Shown here piece by piece: positions 32,902-46,848 of a stretch of 64,000 bases of DNA (position 1 is the first letter of the stretch; each line of letters starts with the position of its first letter). The notes under the pieces were generated by a model. It ran no database searches. It was given only the letters and a program-made list of their open reading frames with translations, and was not told where the DNA came from. The stretch comes from Geosiphon pyriformis (Eukaryota; Glomeromycota; Glomeromycetes; Archaeosporales; Geosiphonaceae): assembly GCA_016748015.1 (NCBI GenBank), contig JAAOMT010000134.1, positions 497,341-561,340 of the forward strand, read 5' to 3'. Made by a program: the position numbers and the translations under genes.

Positions 32902-33847
32902 CATAAAATTATCTTATAAATCCTATCATTAATTAGCATATATTATCGTTTCAAATTATTACTTATTATATTAGCAAAATGTCTGAAATTATCATTTAAT
33001 TAATAACCCAATTTGTACACAACACAAATATAACCTAATTGCAATGATCAAATCATGCAATACTCCAAACTATGTAACATTCAAAAGTTCACTGAAATTT
33101 GTAGAAATTTGCCAAAATAATTAATAGTTCACCGAAATATCTAATAGTTCACAGAAATAACTTGTAGTTCGCCAAAATGTATCTTTAGTTCAGTGAAATT
33201 GTAGAAAATAGCAAAGTTCAAGTTTATAGAATAGTGTTACGACAAGTTGTATAAAAGAAAAGCATCTCTCTTCGAGAAAATGTATCTTATTTTAGATTTA
33301 TCACTTAGAACCATTCCTATACACAAAAAGAAATAAATACCAAATAATTCAAAAAAACCAAATTCTTTAATTATTGTACTTAAAAAATTCCCAAAACTCA
33401 ACTAATGTTTTGAAATTGATTAGCTACCAATTTCAATAAACTGTTAGTGACTCCAGACCTGAATAGAAAAACGTTTCTCTTGATAAAATCCTATTTCTTT
33501 TATATTTCTTTTAATTTTTTTTCTTTTCTTATTACAATCATTAGAGTAGCCTACAAACAAGATTCCTGTAAAAGAGTTGACTTTCACAGCAAAGTAACTA
33601 CACATTTTAGTAAGCTTCCAGACGAGCAATTCCTGAGAAAGAGTTGATGTTTACTACAACATAACTATACAAAGTAACTGGCACAAAATTGGCCATTCCA
33701 CTCATAAGCCCAGCAAGTTCAAATTATAGGAAATAATTTGAAGATAAATTCAGTTACTAGAGGTCCAACTACTTCCTAGAAATGCGAATTCACAACAAAG
33801 CAACATTAACAACATTTAAGAAAAGAGACCAAAAACCTCCAGTAACA
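32870..33847 (+). repeat. 3' LTR of the B element
   Basis: 978 bp, TGTTACCAG...CCAGTAACA, preceded by a purine-rich 'gaggaggagg' that may serve as polypurine tract. Same internal landmarks as the 5' LTR. Confidence 0.9.
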
Positions 33848-36800
33848 ATGATCATGAAGTTTATCCACAAAAGCAATACCATATCTTCGGAGAGAAGGAA
33901 AAAACCTGGAAAACTTTGACTCGTCTAAAACAACAAACATGAGCACACTATCATAGGACCGAAAAAAATTGGCCAAAGAGCCACCCAAGGACAAATTGCA
34001 ATCGAGAAGAATTCGGATCATGCCTGTCAAAAAGTTATTAAAAGTGCTAACACAAATACAAACAGAAGAATTCAATGAATGAACAGGGTGCCAATACCAG
34101 ACTTGTAAATTATGAGATCTATGAGAAAACAAGTGACCCAAAATTCCAGCAGAGTTCACAAAACTGACAAGAAAGGCAACCTTGTATTCAGATTGAACTT
34201 GTGAAAATAACTTTAAACCATAAAAAGAAGGGTGATAAAGCATATTATTAGGAAAATTGTGTGAAAAACCAGACTTAAGCTTCAAGCCTTTACAAACCAG
34301 AGCATCTTACTTGTCACAAACACTGACTGAAACAAAACTAAATTGCATCTGATAGTTGACAATAGATTAGAGAACCACTGAAACCAAGTACAAGTATTGT
34401 TTATCTGAAACAGCCTTTTTTAGGACCAAATTGACCAAAAATCGAATATCCAAATGCACTTTAACCAAACTAGGTTTTGAAAGACCCTCAGTTAAAAGAA
34501 AAATATTCAGATATCAATGAGACTCACCCTTTTTGGCAATAGAGATGGGTAAATCACTAATAGAAAGAAAAAGACTACCAATCCTGCTATTGATTGGAAT
34601 GGCCATTGTTTTGTTGTTATTAATTGAGATGTCATTGACCTGAAAAAATTCACTGGCAATATTAAGAATATGTTGAGTAGCAACCTGACTGCTACCAACC
34701 CAAATTGTGTTATCAACAAAAGCACCAGCAGCAAAAAAGAAAGAGAGCCCAGTCTAGGATTCAGAGTGACCACTTCTAAAAACAAAATAAGAGTTCAATC
34801 TGTACCCATATACACTCTCCTAACACTTAACTTTACACAACAGAAGATTATAAAAGATGTACCACAGAAATGGGGAAAAAACCTCCTCTTGATCCAAACC
34901 ATTATGAACACAATAACTATCAGTCAAACCAAAATCTGTCATAACTTGGTTGGTACAATCTCTATAAATATTACCAAAAAATTGAATGAATTTGCTGTAT
35001 ATTTTAATCCTGATCAAACTTTTCTCAAGATGCTCCCAGCCAACTGAATCATAGGCCTTCTACATGTCTTGCAAAACCAGCCAGAGTTCCCAGTCCTTCT
35101 TCAAGGCATCTTCAATTACTAAACCAATAGCAAAAATGGGAAACTGAGTAGTTGTATCCTTCAAAACCAAAAAATTGTTCCCATGAAGAACATTAAAAGC
35201 ACTGCAAGCTGTGGAAATCCTATTAAAGAGAACCTTGGAAAGAATCTTACAGGCTGTTTCAATTAAAGCAATGAGATGAATATTTGTCAAAATGCCTTCC
35301 CACTCATAGGGTTTGAAAATTATCGAGACCCAGGCCTCTTTCCAAGGACCAAGCACAGATTTGCCAGTTAAACAAAAATTTAAAAGCACCAATAACATAT
35401 CTAGAACCAACTTATCACAATGTTTCTAAAGCTCATTAGATATCCCTGACAAACCAGCAGCTTTACCATCAGGAAAATTAGAAATTACCTTAAACAATTC
35501 ATCGAAACCAATTGGACACATTACATTAGAGAAAGCTTCATCAAAAACATACTCCAATGGACAGTATTGATGGCACCAATCATCTGAAACATTATCAACC
35601 ACTCTACATTTTCTGGTTCAACTCTTTATAATTACATCTACCTCAGACTTAATCAGATTAGATTCCAAAATCAGTTCATCATTGACAACCAAGTGATCAA
35701 GCACCACCTTACAAAATGGATGCTCAAGAACACTCCTTATTGTGTAACTCTTATTCACTTCAAAACTCTATCTTTTTATCAATGGCAGATCTGATGTGAG
35801 CCTTTTTAGCACACTGAGATTCAACAAGTTTAGATGCATGATAAGATTTCCTGACACCCAACAAAGCAGAACAAACATGACCAAAGTCCACACCAGAAGC
35901 AATCAGAGACCAAATAACTAAAACCCTATTATTATTCAGAGAATTCCAATATTCTATAAGAAAAGCAAAACACTCACCATCTTTTTCATGAAATGCTTTG
36001 ACAATCCTAGAAACCAAAAGCTCAAACTTGTAAAATTTCGAAGAATTTTTGGTGAAGACCTTATCAAATTCCTTAAACCATTTCTTTTTGAACACTTTGT
36101 TTGCCAAAAGAACCAATATTTTGCGAACAATCCCTCATATTGTATCTAAATCTGACAATCTTACTGAAGCAAAAAACTTATCTGTAAACATTATAGCATT
36201 AGCCAATGTAGTACACTTAAAGTTAACTCATTTATTTTCATCAATACTCTTGAAATCAAACTTCCATCTGTCCCTGTTCACTTGTTTACAAAGAAAGTTC
36301 AACTGCATATCCAAAAGCCCACCCAAATCCAAGAACACAGAAACAGCCTGATGATCTGTGTTGAAATGCTCACTAACATCCAAGACATCACAATGCACTA
36401 ATACGTTAACCAGATTAGAAGATATGAACATGAAATCAATTGTTTTTCTAATGCCCCTAGAATTTGCCCAAGTAGGCATCTTCAAAGTTTCACTTCCAAC
36501 CAAAAAATTGACCAGTCCCAAATCAAGGCATTTTTTGAAACTAGCACACTTACAAAACCTATTTTCATTAAAATCACTGCCAAGAACAACAAAAAAAGAT
36601 TCATTAACAGCCTTTATGATGAAAGAGTTGATTACATCAGCCTGAGCAAACTAAACCACCAAAAAAGCACCTGTGTAAAGTCCCAAAATTGACACTGAAA
36701 GTTTATTTTTGAAAAGCAATTTAATGAATAGAAGCCGACTTGGCATCCCAGAGACCTTACACACATATTTAGCCAAAAAAAAGTTCATAATAATCACTAC

Positions 36801-37291
36801 GCCAGCACCCAGATAACCAGAATCCAGACCAAAAGTAAATACTTGGACACTATCAAATTTGTTGATCAACCAGGGTCAAATCTTTTTCTTAAGTTTAGAC
36901 TCCATAACAATGGAAATAAGATTGTTCATGTCCTTGTGCCAATGAACAACATTGTCTTGTTTTGTAGGATTGTTTATTTCATGAACATTGTATGTGGCTA
37001 CCTTCCAGATCAGCTTACTTATTGAGAAGGAATTTGTGAGGATGCACCACCAGCTAAAGCCAAACCATCAAAGCAGACAGATAAGCTCAAAAGAGATTTA
37101 GAGAGTCCTTCCAACATTTTTTCTAACCTAACAACATAAGGGGATGCCGAAGGGTCCACAACTGTATCTGTAGTAGTCTCATTACTAGTGACTCCACCTG
37201 AACTCACTCTCATTACTATATCTTCCTCTTGATTCTGTGATGGAGGGGTCACCGGCAGCTAACATTCAGGGTTAGGCTAGGAAACTGCCAG
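33848..37291 (-). mobile_element. LINE copy 3, middle segment (ORF1 end, most of ORF2)
   Basis: Minus-strand frames match copy 1 ORF2 from the start ('SKLIWKVATYNVHEIN', ATA in place of ATG at 37022-37020) through the endonuclease ('FGLDSGYLGAGVVIIMN', 'KTIDFMFISSN', 'NTDHQAV') and the RT to 'RRYGIAFVDKLHDH' at 33848. The RT active site is FVDN (about 34706-34717), so one catalytic Asp is lost. The ORF1 C-terminus lies at 37252-37019 and ends 'QIPSQ'. Many stops and frameshifts are present. Diverged from copies 1 and 2 enough to be another subfamily. Confidence 0.85.
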
Positions 37292-38275
37292 TGTTATCAG
37301 ATGAAATTAGAAATATTGTTTAGCATAAAATTACTCTTATAAATCTTATCATTAATTAGCATACATTATCATTTCAAATTATCACTTATTACATTAGCAA
37401 AATATCCGAAATTATCATTTAATTAATAACCCAATTTGTACATAACACAAATATAACTTAATTGTGATGATCAATCATGCAATACCCCAAACTATGTAAC
37501 ATTCAAAAAGTTCGCCAAAATTTGTAAGAAATTTGCCGAAATAATTGATAGTTTACTGAAATATCTAATAGTTTGCAGAAATAACTTGTAGTTTACTGAA
37601 ATGTATCTTTAGTTCAGCAAAATTATAGAAAATAGCAAAGTTCAAGTTTATAGAATAGTGTTACGACAAGTTGTATAAAAGAAAAGCTTCTCTCTTCAAG
37701 AAAATATATCTTACTTTAGATTTATCACTTAGAACTGTTTTATATATACACAAAAAGAAATAAATATCAAATAATTCGAAAAACCAAATTCTTTAATTAT
37801 TGTACTTGGAAAATCTCCAAAACCCAACTAACATTTCGAAATTGATTAGCTACCAATTTCAGTAAACTGTTAGTGACTCCAGGCCTAGATAGAAAACGTT
37901 TCCCTTAACAGAATTCTATTTCTTTTACATTTCTTTTATTTTCTTTCTTTTATTTTCTTATTATAATTATTAGGGTAGCCTACAGACAAGATTTCTGTAG
38001 AAGAGTTGATTTTCACAGCAAAATAACTACACATTTTAGTGAGCTTCCAAATGAGCAATTCCTGGGAAAGAGTTGACATTTACTACAATGTAACTACACA
38101 AAGCAACTGGCACAGAATTGGCCATTCCACTTATAAGTCCAGCAGTTCAAATTATAGGAGATAATTTGAAGATAAATTCAGTTACTGGAGGTTCAACCAC
38201 ATCCAAAAAACGTGAATTTACAGCAAACAGGCATCAACAATATTTAGAAAAAAAGACCAAAAACCTCCGGTAATA
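37292..38275 (+). repeat. Family-B solo LTR in LINE copy 3 ORF1
   Basis: 984 bp, TGTTATCAG...CCGGTAATA. Flanks are CCAG (37288-37291) and TCAA (38276-38279). They could be one 4-bp target after two transitions, but this is weak. It lies inside ORF1, with ORF1 text continuing on both sides ('LAKRLDSLML' right, 'LAVS' then 'TPPSQNQEED' left). Confidence 0.85.
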
Positions 38276-39930
38276 TCAACATGAGTGAATCCAACCTCTT
38301 AGCCAACTCACTAATTTGTCCCGTGAAGCTGACAAGACTGCTTTCAATATTGACTAGATGTTTCTCCAAATCACTCGTAGTAGAAGGGAGAGGTTCACCA
38401 TCAACGATAGAACCAACATATAACCCACGATTAGACAGAAGTAGAGTGAGAAGAGTTCTAACTACAGACATCCAAGTTTTACCACTGAAAACTAAAGCAC
38501 GAAAAATAGGTGCAGATTTTTTTGCATAAATCTTTACTAACCTAAGCTGGTTCTGGGCCAAAAGGGGAGCCCTTCTGGCACCCAGAACTACAGCATCTTT
38601 AACAGACTTGCAACTAAAAGATGTATGACCAAAATTCCTACAGACTGCACATAAAGTCAAAGAGAGACAAGACCAATGGAGACCAACATTTTTTATAACC
38701 GGGGTTGCCACCATTGCTTTAATCAATTCTATTTTAGAACTAAAACACACAGTGGCACAGTGGACATGAGAGTAATTGGCAGGATTACGATCGATGAAGC
38801 AAGTTTTTCTATCAACAGACCCAATAAAATTCCATAAATTATGAGCAGTAGTTCTCATAGGGAGAGTATATAGCAAAGTCCTATAACTATCTCTGGCATT
38901 CCACAATTGTTTATCAATATCAGCCCTGGCCACTTGCATTGCATCCTTCCTGATAAGAATAGACCATTCAGAAGCCAACAGATTAGCTTGATCTTGATCC
39001 TCCAATTTGATGATTGTCTTTTGTCACAAATTTACCAATTGCATTTTGATTGCCTTAATCTTCCCAAAAGCAAACACTGCAGCCTGCACAGTCTTCACAG
39101 AAGTGCCCACAGGAATCTCTTTCAAAACAATAGCCCAATTTGTATAATTGTTGACTGGGTGCTTAAGATCGGTGTTTACCACAACACTATGAACATTGGC
39201 TAAATTAGCCGTGTTCATCATCACCTTCTCAGATGTAAAAGTAGCATGGATAACTCCACCAAATTTTAAGAAGGTAGAGGCCCCTCCAAAACCATTCACA
39301 TCAGAGAAAATTTTTCTAATAAAACCCAATTTTTCCTGAAAAGATTTCTCAGTGATGGAAATGAGATCAATATCTAAAGCAAAAGATTTGCGCACAGAAA
39401 TTTGAACAGAAGGCTTGATCAAAGAAGGGGGTGGGAGAAGAGCAGACTCATTCAAAACATCATCATCCTCACTGCCAGTTGCATAGTTAATTATCTTCAG
39501 AGGCTTGCCCAATGTCTTTTTGGTCTTAATCTTAGAACTCTTTGGCATTTGATTAGGATCCCCATTAGCAAGCACACTATTTTCACCATAATCAAAGCTG
39601 GTTTTTTCTACCAGACATTCCTCTTCCATATCAACACTCTTAGATTTGGTAGTATTACCAGTCTCAGATCTGCACAAATGACCACCAGACAATTCAGCAG
39701 AAATCACTTTTACACCAATACTTTTATCCAAAACAATGCTTTTTCTCTTTTTTCTTGACGGAACAGGTTTGAAACCTCTACCAAAACCAGAATTTTTTGC
39801 AATCTTTTCCATGACAGCTATATTAGAACCAATAGTGGTCTTGAAGTCAAAAAACGGTTTGGTTTTATCGTACTAAATAGTTAAAAAACTTCTTTCAAAA
39901 CTTTTGACTCTTTTTCAAAAATTTGGAACA
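38276..39930 (-). mobile_element. LINE copy 3, 5' segment (ORF1)
   Basis: ORF1 from ATG 39812, one frame with TGA at 39024-39026 (copy 1 has Trp there, 'LIGLWQKV'), then down to 38276. It contains the RRM-like parts ('KEIPVGTSVKTVQAAVFAFG', 'RTLLYTLPM', 'KTCFIDRNPANYSH') and the intact zinc knuckle C-AV-C-RNFG-H-TSFS-C. A basic run 'SRKKRKS' near the start may be a nuclear signal. The 5' limit near 39930 is estimated; it runs into T-rich low complexity. Confidence 0.8.
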
Positions 39931-40107
39931 AAGGAGAAAAAGAAGTTTTTTTTTTTTATTTTTTATTTTTTTTTATTTTTTATTTTTTTTTATTTTTTTT
40001 TATTTTTTATTTTTTTATTTTTTTTTAAACATAATAATAATAAAATTTTATTATTGTAGATATTACCAAAAAACTTTTTAAATTTTTTATTTTTTTTTAT
40101 TAAATAT
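39931..40107. repeat. T-rich low-complexity tract
   Basis: Irregular T-runs with A spacers ('tttttatttttta' type). On the minus strand this is the A-rich tail region following LINE copy 2. No gene. Confidence 0.7.
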
Positions 40108-40222
40108 TTAATGAGTGAAGCCCAACCACTATCTAATATATAGAGCCAAACTAAAACTTAAACTAAACATGATTTATGCACTTTCTACATGTAACTAGCC
40201 ACTCAAACCAGACAAGGCAACA

Positions 40223-43200
40223 CTACACACCTATATTAACCTGCACCTGACCACCCAGACCAGAAAAGAAACAACACGGTTTACAATAACCAAAGCAAAC
40301 AGCAAAAGATTCAACCACTCTGAGCAATCTAACAACACCATTAAACAATATTGAGGATACTCCATGAGAGAGTCCAGAAACAACCTTACCATCGTGAACC
40401 AAACCAGTCTTCTTTATTACTACCTGGTGACTAAACCTCACCAATCACACCTTGGTACGATGCAATTCCACAACAAATTTTACAAAATCAACAATCCGAA
40501 CAACAGCCACCTTTCTATCATCAAAAACACTACAAGCCTCCTGACACCAATCATTCAACACAAATCCTTTGCAGACCAGAGTGTACAACCCAATATTGAC
40601 AGAACATTGAGATAAAACCCACAACACAACGGATGAAGAAACATTGAAAACACCAGCCAAGACAGACCAATGGGCAGAAGCCTCAGCCAAAATCTCATCA
40701 TGAATGCCAAACTCATGAACACAAGTAAAAGCATGATCAGGGAACTTTACACCACTGCACAGCAAACACAATACATCAGGGTAGCACTTATTATACAACC
40801 TTTTTTTAACTGCTACCGGCAACCTTCTGTGCACAGCTTTCATAAGATAAGTGCGAAGCATTGAAGATTTACAACTAGTGAAGCCAGTGAGCATATGAGA
40901 GTCAGGATGCCACACCTTCGCCATGACAACCCAGTTGATGCAACCAATCAATGCATCAGGAATCACATCATAATCAGGGCCAGCTTCCCAATAAGCATGA
41001 CAAATTGACCAAAAAATATCCCTGACAAAATGATGGGCATTACCAGAAACAGCAGTACTTTCAACAACCAGAAAATGTTCACGCACACCAGCCAACAGCA
41101 AAAAAGAAGATCCAGAGGCAGCCCGAGCAGCCAAGTCAGCTTTCTCATTACCAGAAACCCCAGAATGGCCCTTTACCTTAACCCAACTCACAACAAGATC
41201 CTTATCTCTGATTAGATTGAAAATATAACATCTCTCTAGCCAGCATTGATTACAGAAATCAGAGCAGACCAAAAACAGCTCAAACACACAAGCATCAATG
41301 GCAACTTGGGTGTCAAGATGCAGCACCACAGTACTTGAAAAAAGAATACATTCCAAAGACAAAGTGACAGCCTGCAACTCAGCCATAATAGATGACAAAA
41401 GACTATGAACAGCAACACCAACACTCAGATCCAGTGCCAGAAAGTACGCAGCAGCACCACTGGCAACCTCAACAGAGCCAGCATTTCTCAAAGACCCATC
41501 TGTAAAAACCTCAAAAAAACCAGACTAAATGTCATGCAATCTATTCTTAACAGTAGAAAACTTTCCAAATCCCAAAATGTCCAAACCACACAACCTATCA
41601 GAGCCAGCAGAGCAAGAAGATGAGAAGTCCTGACCCTTCAAAAACTCAGAAAAAACTGCAAACCAGTGAGGCACAAGACCATGTAGGTTCAATCTCTTCT
41701 AATGGCGAAAAGTCTTTCAATCCAACAAGTCACCCTTTTTATCAAAAAGCTGATCACTAAAAGCAACACCAAAATGCTTAAGAGATTTGACCGAATTAAA
41801 GTACAGGGACTTCTCAAGAATAGATGATAAAAGAAAGTGACTAGGACTACAAAATGCAGTAGGGAGATTGTTTACCAAAACAGTTCATTGCTCAAAAAAA
41901 TTTTCACCACCCCAGCCAAAAAATTGTTTACTGAATTAATGCACAACCTAACAAGGAACTGCAAAAGATCCAAAAGAGCCCAACCAAGAACCTGCAAATC
42001 CAAAAATCTATGACTAAACAAATGCCCGAAAATACCAGAAGCATTAGAGAACACAATCAGAGCAGCCATCTTCTCTTCAGACTGCACTTGTTTAAAGGGT
42101 TTCAGCCCATATAGCAAAGAATGATCCAAAGCAGCATCAGGAAAGTCATGGGGAAGGTGAGCTTTAGATCTGAGACACTTTCTAACTAAGACATCCCACT
42201 TGCGACAAATACTAAGAGAGATAAAACTGAACTGCGTATGATAGCTGACAATAGGCTGCAAGACAGCCAAAACCAAATACGAAAACTGCTTATCAGTAAT
42301 AGTCTTTCTTAGCACAATATTAACAAAGAAACAAACATCTGCATAAGCTTTGACAACACTTGGCTTGGACAACCCCTCTGTAGACAAAAAGATACCCAGA
42401 TAATGATGTGACTTGCCCTTCTTAGCAATTGAAATTGGCTGATCACAAATACTCAATAAAGCAACCTTAACACCCTGATTTATGGGGATAGCCACTGTCT
42501 TCTTACTGTTAATAGAAATATCATTGATCACAAAAAATTCACTGGCAATGTTCAATGCATACTGAGTAGAGGCCTGACAATTCCCAACCCAGATAGTATT
42601 ATTAACAAATGCACTAGCTAAAAAATAAGAAGTCAAACCACTACCACCCTTGATCCTGCCATTTTTTGAAACAAACTTAGTATTAATTCAGTATTCACAC
42701 AATTGTTCATGCCTTTTGACTTCGCACAAAAATGGATCATAGAAGATTCTCCACAAAAGAGGTGAAAAGACCTTACCCTAATTCAGCCCATCATGCACCT
42801 TGTAACCACCAAACAAACCAAAATCAGTCATAATCCTGTTAATTCTATCCTTATGAATACCACCAAAAAACTTAATGAATCTCTCATACATCTTAACATG
42901 CCGCAAGCTAGCCCTCAAATGATGCCACCCAACTGAATCATAAGCCTTCTGCATATTCTGCAAGACCAATCATACTTCCTTATTCTTTTCAATAACATCC
43001 TCAACCACCAACCTGACAGCAAACACTGGAGATTGTGTGAATATATCCTTCAACACCAAAAAATTGTCATCTTAAAGAATGTCAAATTTGCTACAAGCCA
43101 CTAAGATATGATCGGATAGAACCTTTGAAAGAATTTTCCTGACAGTCTCAATCAAAGCAATGGGCCGAATGTTTGTAAGGATCTCATTTCAGTCATAAGG

Positions 43201-44913
43201 CTTAGGAATCATCGAAACCCATGCCCTTTTCCACAAAACAGGTACCATACTAACAGATAAACACACATTGAATAAAACCAACAAGCACTCCAAAACTACC
43301 TCACTATCATGTTTCCACAACTCATTTGGAATACTGGATAAACCAACAGCTTTGCCATTAGGCAGACCACCAACAACTAAAAGCAACTTGCCTATACTGA
43401 CAGCACACATAATGCCAGAAAAGGCATCATCCCAAACATAGTCTAATGGAGTGTACTGACAAGCCCAAAAATCAGATAGCACCAAATGCACTGAGCATTT
43501 TCTCGTCTACCCTTCCATAATTTTGTTCACACTAGACTTCATCTTCTCAGGCTCCAAAACCAATTTGTCATCAACCACTAAGTGATCCAACACCACTTTG
43601 CAAAATGGCTTTTCGAACACACTCCTGATTATACCATCTTTGTTCAAACAAAAATTTTCCATGCACTTCTCAATCACAATTCTAATAGAAGCTTCTTTGG
43701 CCAGTCTTGAATCAAACATCTTTGATTTTCTGTAATCCCTGTAAACCAACAACAAATGTTTAAGAATAATATCAGATTTCACTCTTGACCTTAACAAGTC
43801 AACAAAAGCATGAGCCTTATCATTATCAAGAGTCGACCACCTACGCACAAGGTGATCTACATCAGGCAAGTTACCAGAGCGAAATTTCTTAATGATCTTG
43901 GTCACCAACAATTCCAAACCAAAGAACTTAGAGGAATGCCTGTTTTTTGCACAATCAAACTTGCTAAACCACTGTCTTAAAAACGATGCATCAGCAGACT
44001 CCACCAAGATTTTTTCTAAAACTGCCCACATAGCATCCACATTGCTACAGTTTTCAGTACCAGAGAACACGTTACTCAACAACAAGAGCTTAGATAAGGA
44101 GAAATCTTTAAACTTAGCCCATTTAGCACAGTTAACATCTTTGATTTTGAACTTCCAATGATTTCTATTAGTCTGCCTGCACATGCTATTCAATTCAGCA
44201 TCCAGGAGCCCATCTAAACCAACTGACACCACAACTGCCCTGTGATCAGTGTCAAAGAAGTCCGAAACAGAAACAACCTAATGATCAGCCATAGCAGAAG
44301 ACAGATCACCACTAACAAAAATGTAATCAATTGTCTTCTCAACCTCTCTTGAGTTGCTCCATATAGAAGCTCTAACCAAATAATGACTGAAAAATGAGTT
44401 AACCAAACCCAAATCCAAACAGAATTTGAAACTTACACTTCTACCAGATCCATTCTCATTAAAGTCTCCACCCAAAATGACAAAAGAGCTGAAATTGACA
44501 GTCTTTGCAATGAGAAAGTTAACCTCAAAAGACTGATCAAACCTAATCCTAGGAGAAGCACCAGCATACAACCCCAGAAGAGTAACCGAGAGCTTGCCTT
44601 TAAACAAGAGTCAAACAGAAATGACTCGACCAGAAACCTCCTCAATCTTTGAAACATGACGAGCCAGAGAATTGTTCATGATTATAGTAATGCCAGCCCT
44701 GAGATAACCAACATCCAAACCAGAAGTAAAAATTCAAACTCCATTAAACTTATTCTTAATCCATGGCCCAGAAGAGGCCCTTAACTTCATTTCAGTAACA
44801 AAAGAAATCATATTTCCAAAACTCACATGCCAATGAACAATGTCTGCTTGCTTAGCAGGGACATTGATACTTCGAACATTATACGTAGCAAATTTCCAGA
44901 CCAAATTGGTTAT
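40223..44913 (-). pseudogene. LINE copy 2 ORF2
   Basis: Broken endonuclease-RT-RNase H frame: 44937-44734, 44607-44278, 44232-43507, 43491-43189, 42969-42778, 42636-41872, 41491-40445, 40444-40223. The first TGA ('KFNGV-') is at the same place as in copy 1. The start codon is ATA. The RT box is FVNN (about 42597-42608) and therefore dead, both Asp codons having gone to Asn. RNase H and the zinc motif 'CLLCSGVKFPDHAFTC' are well kept. TGA at 40447-40445 stands where copy 1 has Trp ('AKVWLARAS'). Confidence 0.8.
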
Positions 44914-46848
44914 TGAGATGAAGATGGGAGAGGACAATTCAGATCAGAGCACAAGAAGTTTAATCTCACCAGGATAGAACTAACTGAAGCTTTCAGAGCA
45001 GACATTTTAGATTCTAAACCATTCATTTTAGAGGTAAAAACCCTTGAACCACTCGAACTGAAAACAGCAGTAGACTCATCAGCACCAGAGAAGAGGGGAG
45101 CAGATACAGTCGGCTTATTATCCAGAGCCATATCCAAATTTACAACCAAAACCACAAACACAGAAACAACCGGAGACATACTCCCAAAAAAAGACGCCAA
45201 TGGCACCAATTTGACAAAACTGAGTTTTTTCAAAATACCAGAAATCTGATCCACTAAAATCTTTAAAGAGCATTCTAAAGTCACCAAACAATTGCCCAAT
45301 TGAGACATGACAAGAAGATCAAATATTAATGAAGGAGGAACCAAACCAGGATACAAATTAGTGCCAGAAGAATCAAAGGAAGACACACAAAAGGTGGCAC
45401 TACTAGCAACTTGAGCCCAAGTTTTAAGACACAGAACACAAAATAGGTGTTTGCTTTCTTCTATAAATGCCAGCCAATTGAACTCGATCTTGATCAGAAA
45501 TTACTCATTTTCCATGAACACCAGAATTCCCACCTACAGGACAGATGGCAGTAACATGACTGAATTGTTTATACTTGGTACAATAGGCCAAACAAAGACC
45601 AGCCCAACGCAAGTTCACACCCTTAAAAACTGAAACCGAACCAATAGCAGCCAATTTGGCTGCTTCACTCTCAAAACAGATTACAGTACACTGAACATGA
45701 ACATATGACATGAAATTACGGCCAATAACACAAGTTTTCTCACTATAGGTCTCCACCAAGTTTGAAAGATCATGAGCAGTCATATCAATTAAAAGGGTAT
45801 ATAGCAAAGCATAATAACAGTCCCTTGAAATCCATGATTCTTTGTCATTTACCACCAAAGCCACATGCACGAAATTTTTTCTCACAAAAACAGACCACTT
45901 AAAAGCAACCAAACAGGCAATCTCAGCTGATTCAAATTCAACCACAGCTTTTTGCCACAAACTAATCAGTTGCATCCTGATAGAAATGATCTTGCCAAAT
46001 TTGGAAAACACAGCCTCTATTACTGATTTGGAAAGATCAACTGGAATCTCCTTGATAATTATCTCCTGATCTGTACAGCTGGTTATTTTTTTAAGATCAT
46101 TGTTGACAAGAATATTTTCACTGAGTGCTAATAACTTGGCCTTATTCAAACTAGATTCATTTGTAAAGGTTGATCAAATGACTTCAGGAAATTTTGAGAG
46201 AGTTGAAGCACTCCCAAAACTATCAATTTTATAAAAAAAATTTTTCACACAAACCAACTTATCCACATTTGTTTTCCCAGACACAGCAGACAAATCAATA
46301 TCAAGTACGAATAACTTTGTTGAATTAAAACTATGAGTCTCCAAGACACATGATTTAATCGGTATACACTGATTGAATCCAAAGTCCACATAAAGAGAAA
46401 GTTCGAGCACACCATCATCAAAATTTACAAAGTTGAAAGAAGGTTGTTTCGGAGGACTGCCCAGCACATATGTATAGGTACGTGTTTTCCTTGGTGTAGT
46501 GTCATCCATATCATCATCCTCACCTAATTCTACAAAGCTTGTTTCTTCAGCAATCATATTAGTCATGTTTTTGATATTCAAGAGATTGCTCACACTGTCT
46601 AAAACACTACTCACCTTACTACTCCAAAACACCACAGGCTTAACACTAGCACCACCAATATCTTCTAGATCCAGAGGGCCAGTAGACGAGTCCAACACCA
46701 CACCAGCGGCTGGCTTTTTTGGCTTTTTATAGGATGCACCACAAGAGTAGACAGTATCCACACATTTATTTTTGGCAGTCAAACAGGTCTCCAACCCTGC
46801 CAAACTAGAATCTGAACTACCAGCAGAAGAACTTATCAGTTCCATCAT
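44910..46848 (-). pseudogene. LINE copy 2 ORF1
   Basis: Frame from ATG 46848, TGA at about 46174 (copy 1 has Arg in 'GVIRSTFTSE'), continuing 46149-45505. A frameshift near 45430 follows in the 'KTWAQVA' region, then 45386-44910. RRM-like segments parallel copy 1 ('KEIPVDLSKSVIEAVFSKFG', 'LYTLLIDMTAHDLSNLVETY'). The zinc knuckle has the same Cys to Tyr change as copy 1 ('CTKYKQFSH'). The stop overlaps a mutated ORF2 start as ATAA (44913-44910), where copy 1 keeps ATGA. Confidence 0.75.

Larger units (their letters stand above)
27356..33847 (+). mobile_element. Family-B gypsy element lacking RT, RNase H and integrase
   Basis: Two ~978-bp LTRs (27356-28334, 32870-33847) enclose 4.5 kb with gag, protease, the Cys-rich region and dUTPase, but no RT, RNase H or integrase. 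Coding text goes directly from the pre-RT linker ('...LIAEFAN', then 'AENNNDL' in another frame) to the element's 3' tail at about 32682. It would need enzymes from a relative to move. The LTRs differ at roughly 7 percent of the first 165 bases by my count. No target duplication is visible (CCAT left, ATGA right) and ~150 bases of the host LINE are missing. Confidence 0.85.

Noticed and set aside
20266-38275. Satellite DNA, because a ~980-bp sequence recurs several times
   Set aside because: Copies have TG/CA ends, 4-bp target duplications, both orientations and, in one case, flank internal retrotransposon genes, so they are LTRs.
39931-40107. Tandem repeat or CRISPR-like array
   Set aside because: Irregular T-runs without fixed unit or spacers. 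Low complexity next to a LINE tail.
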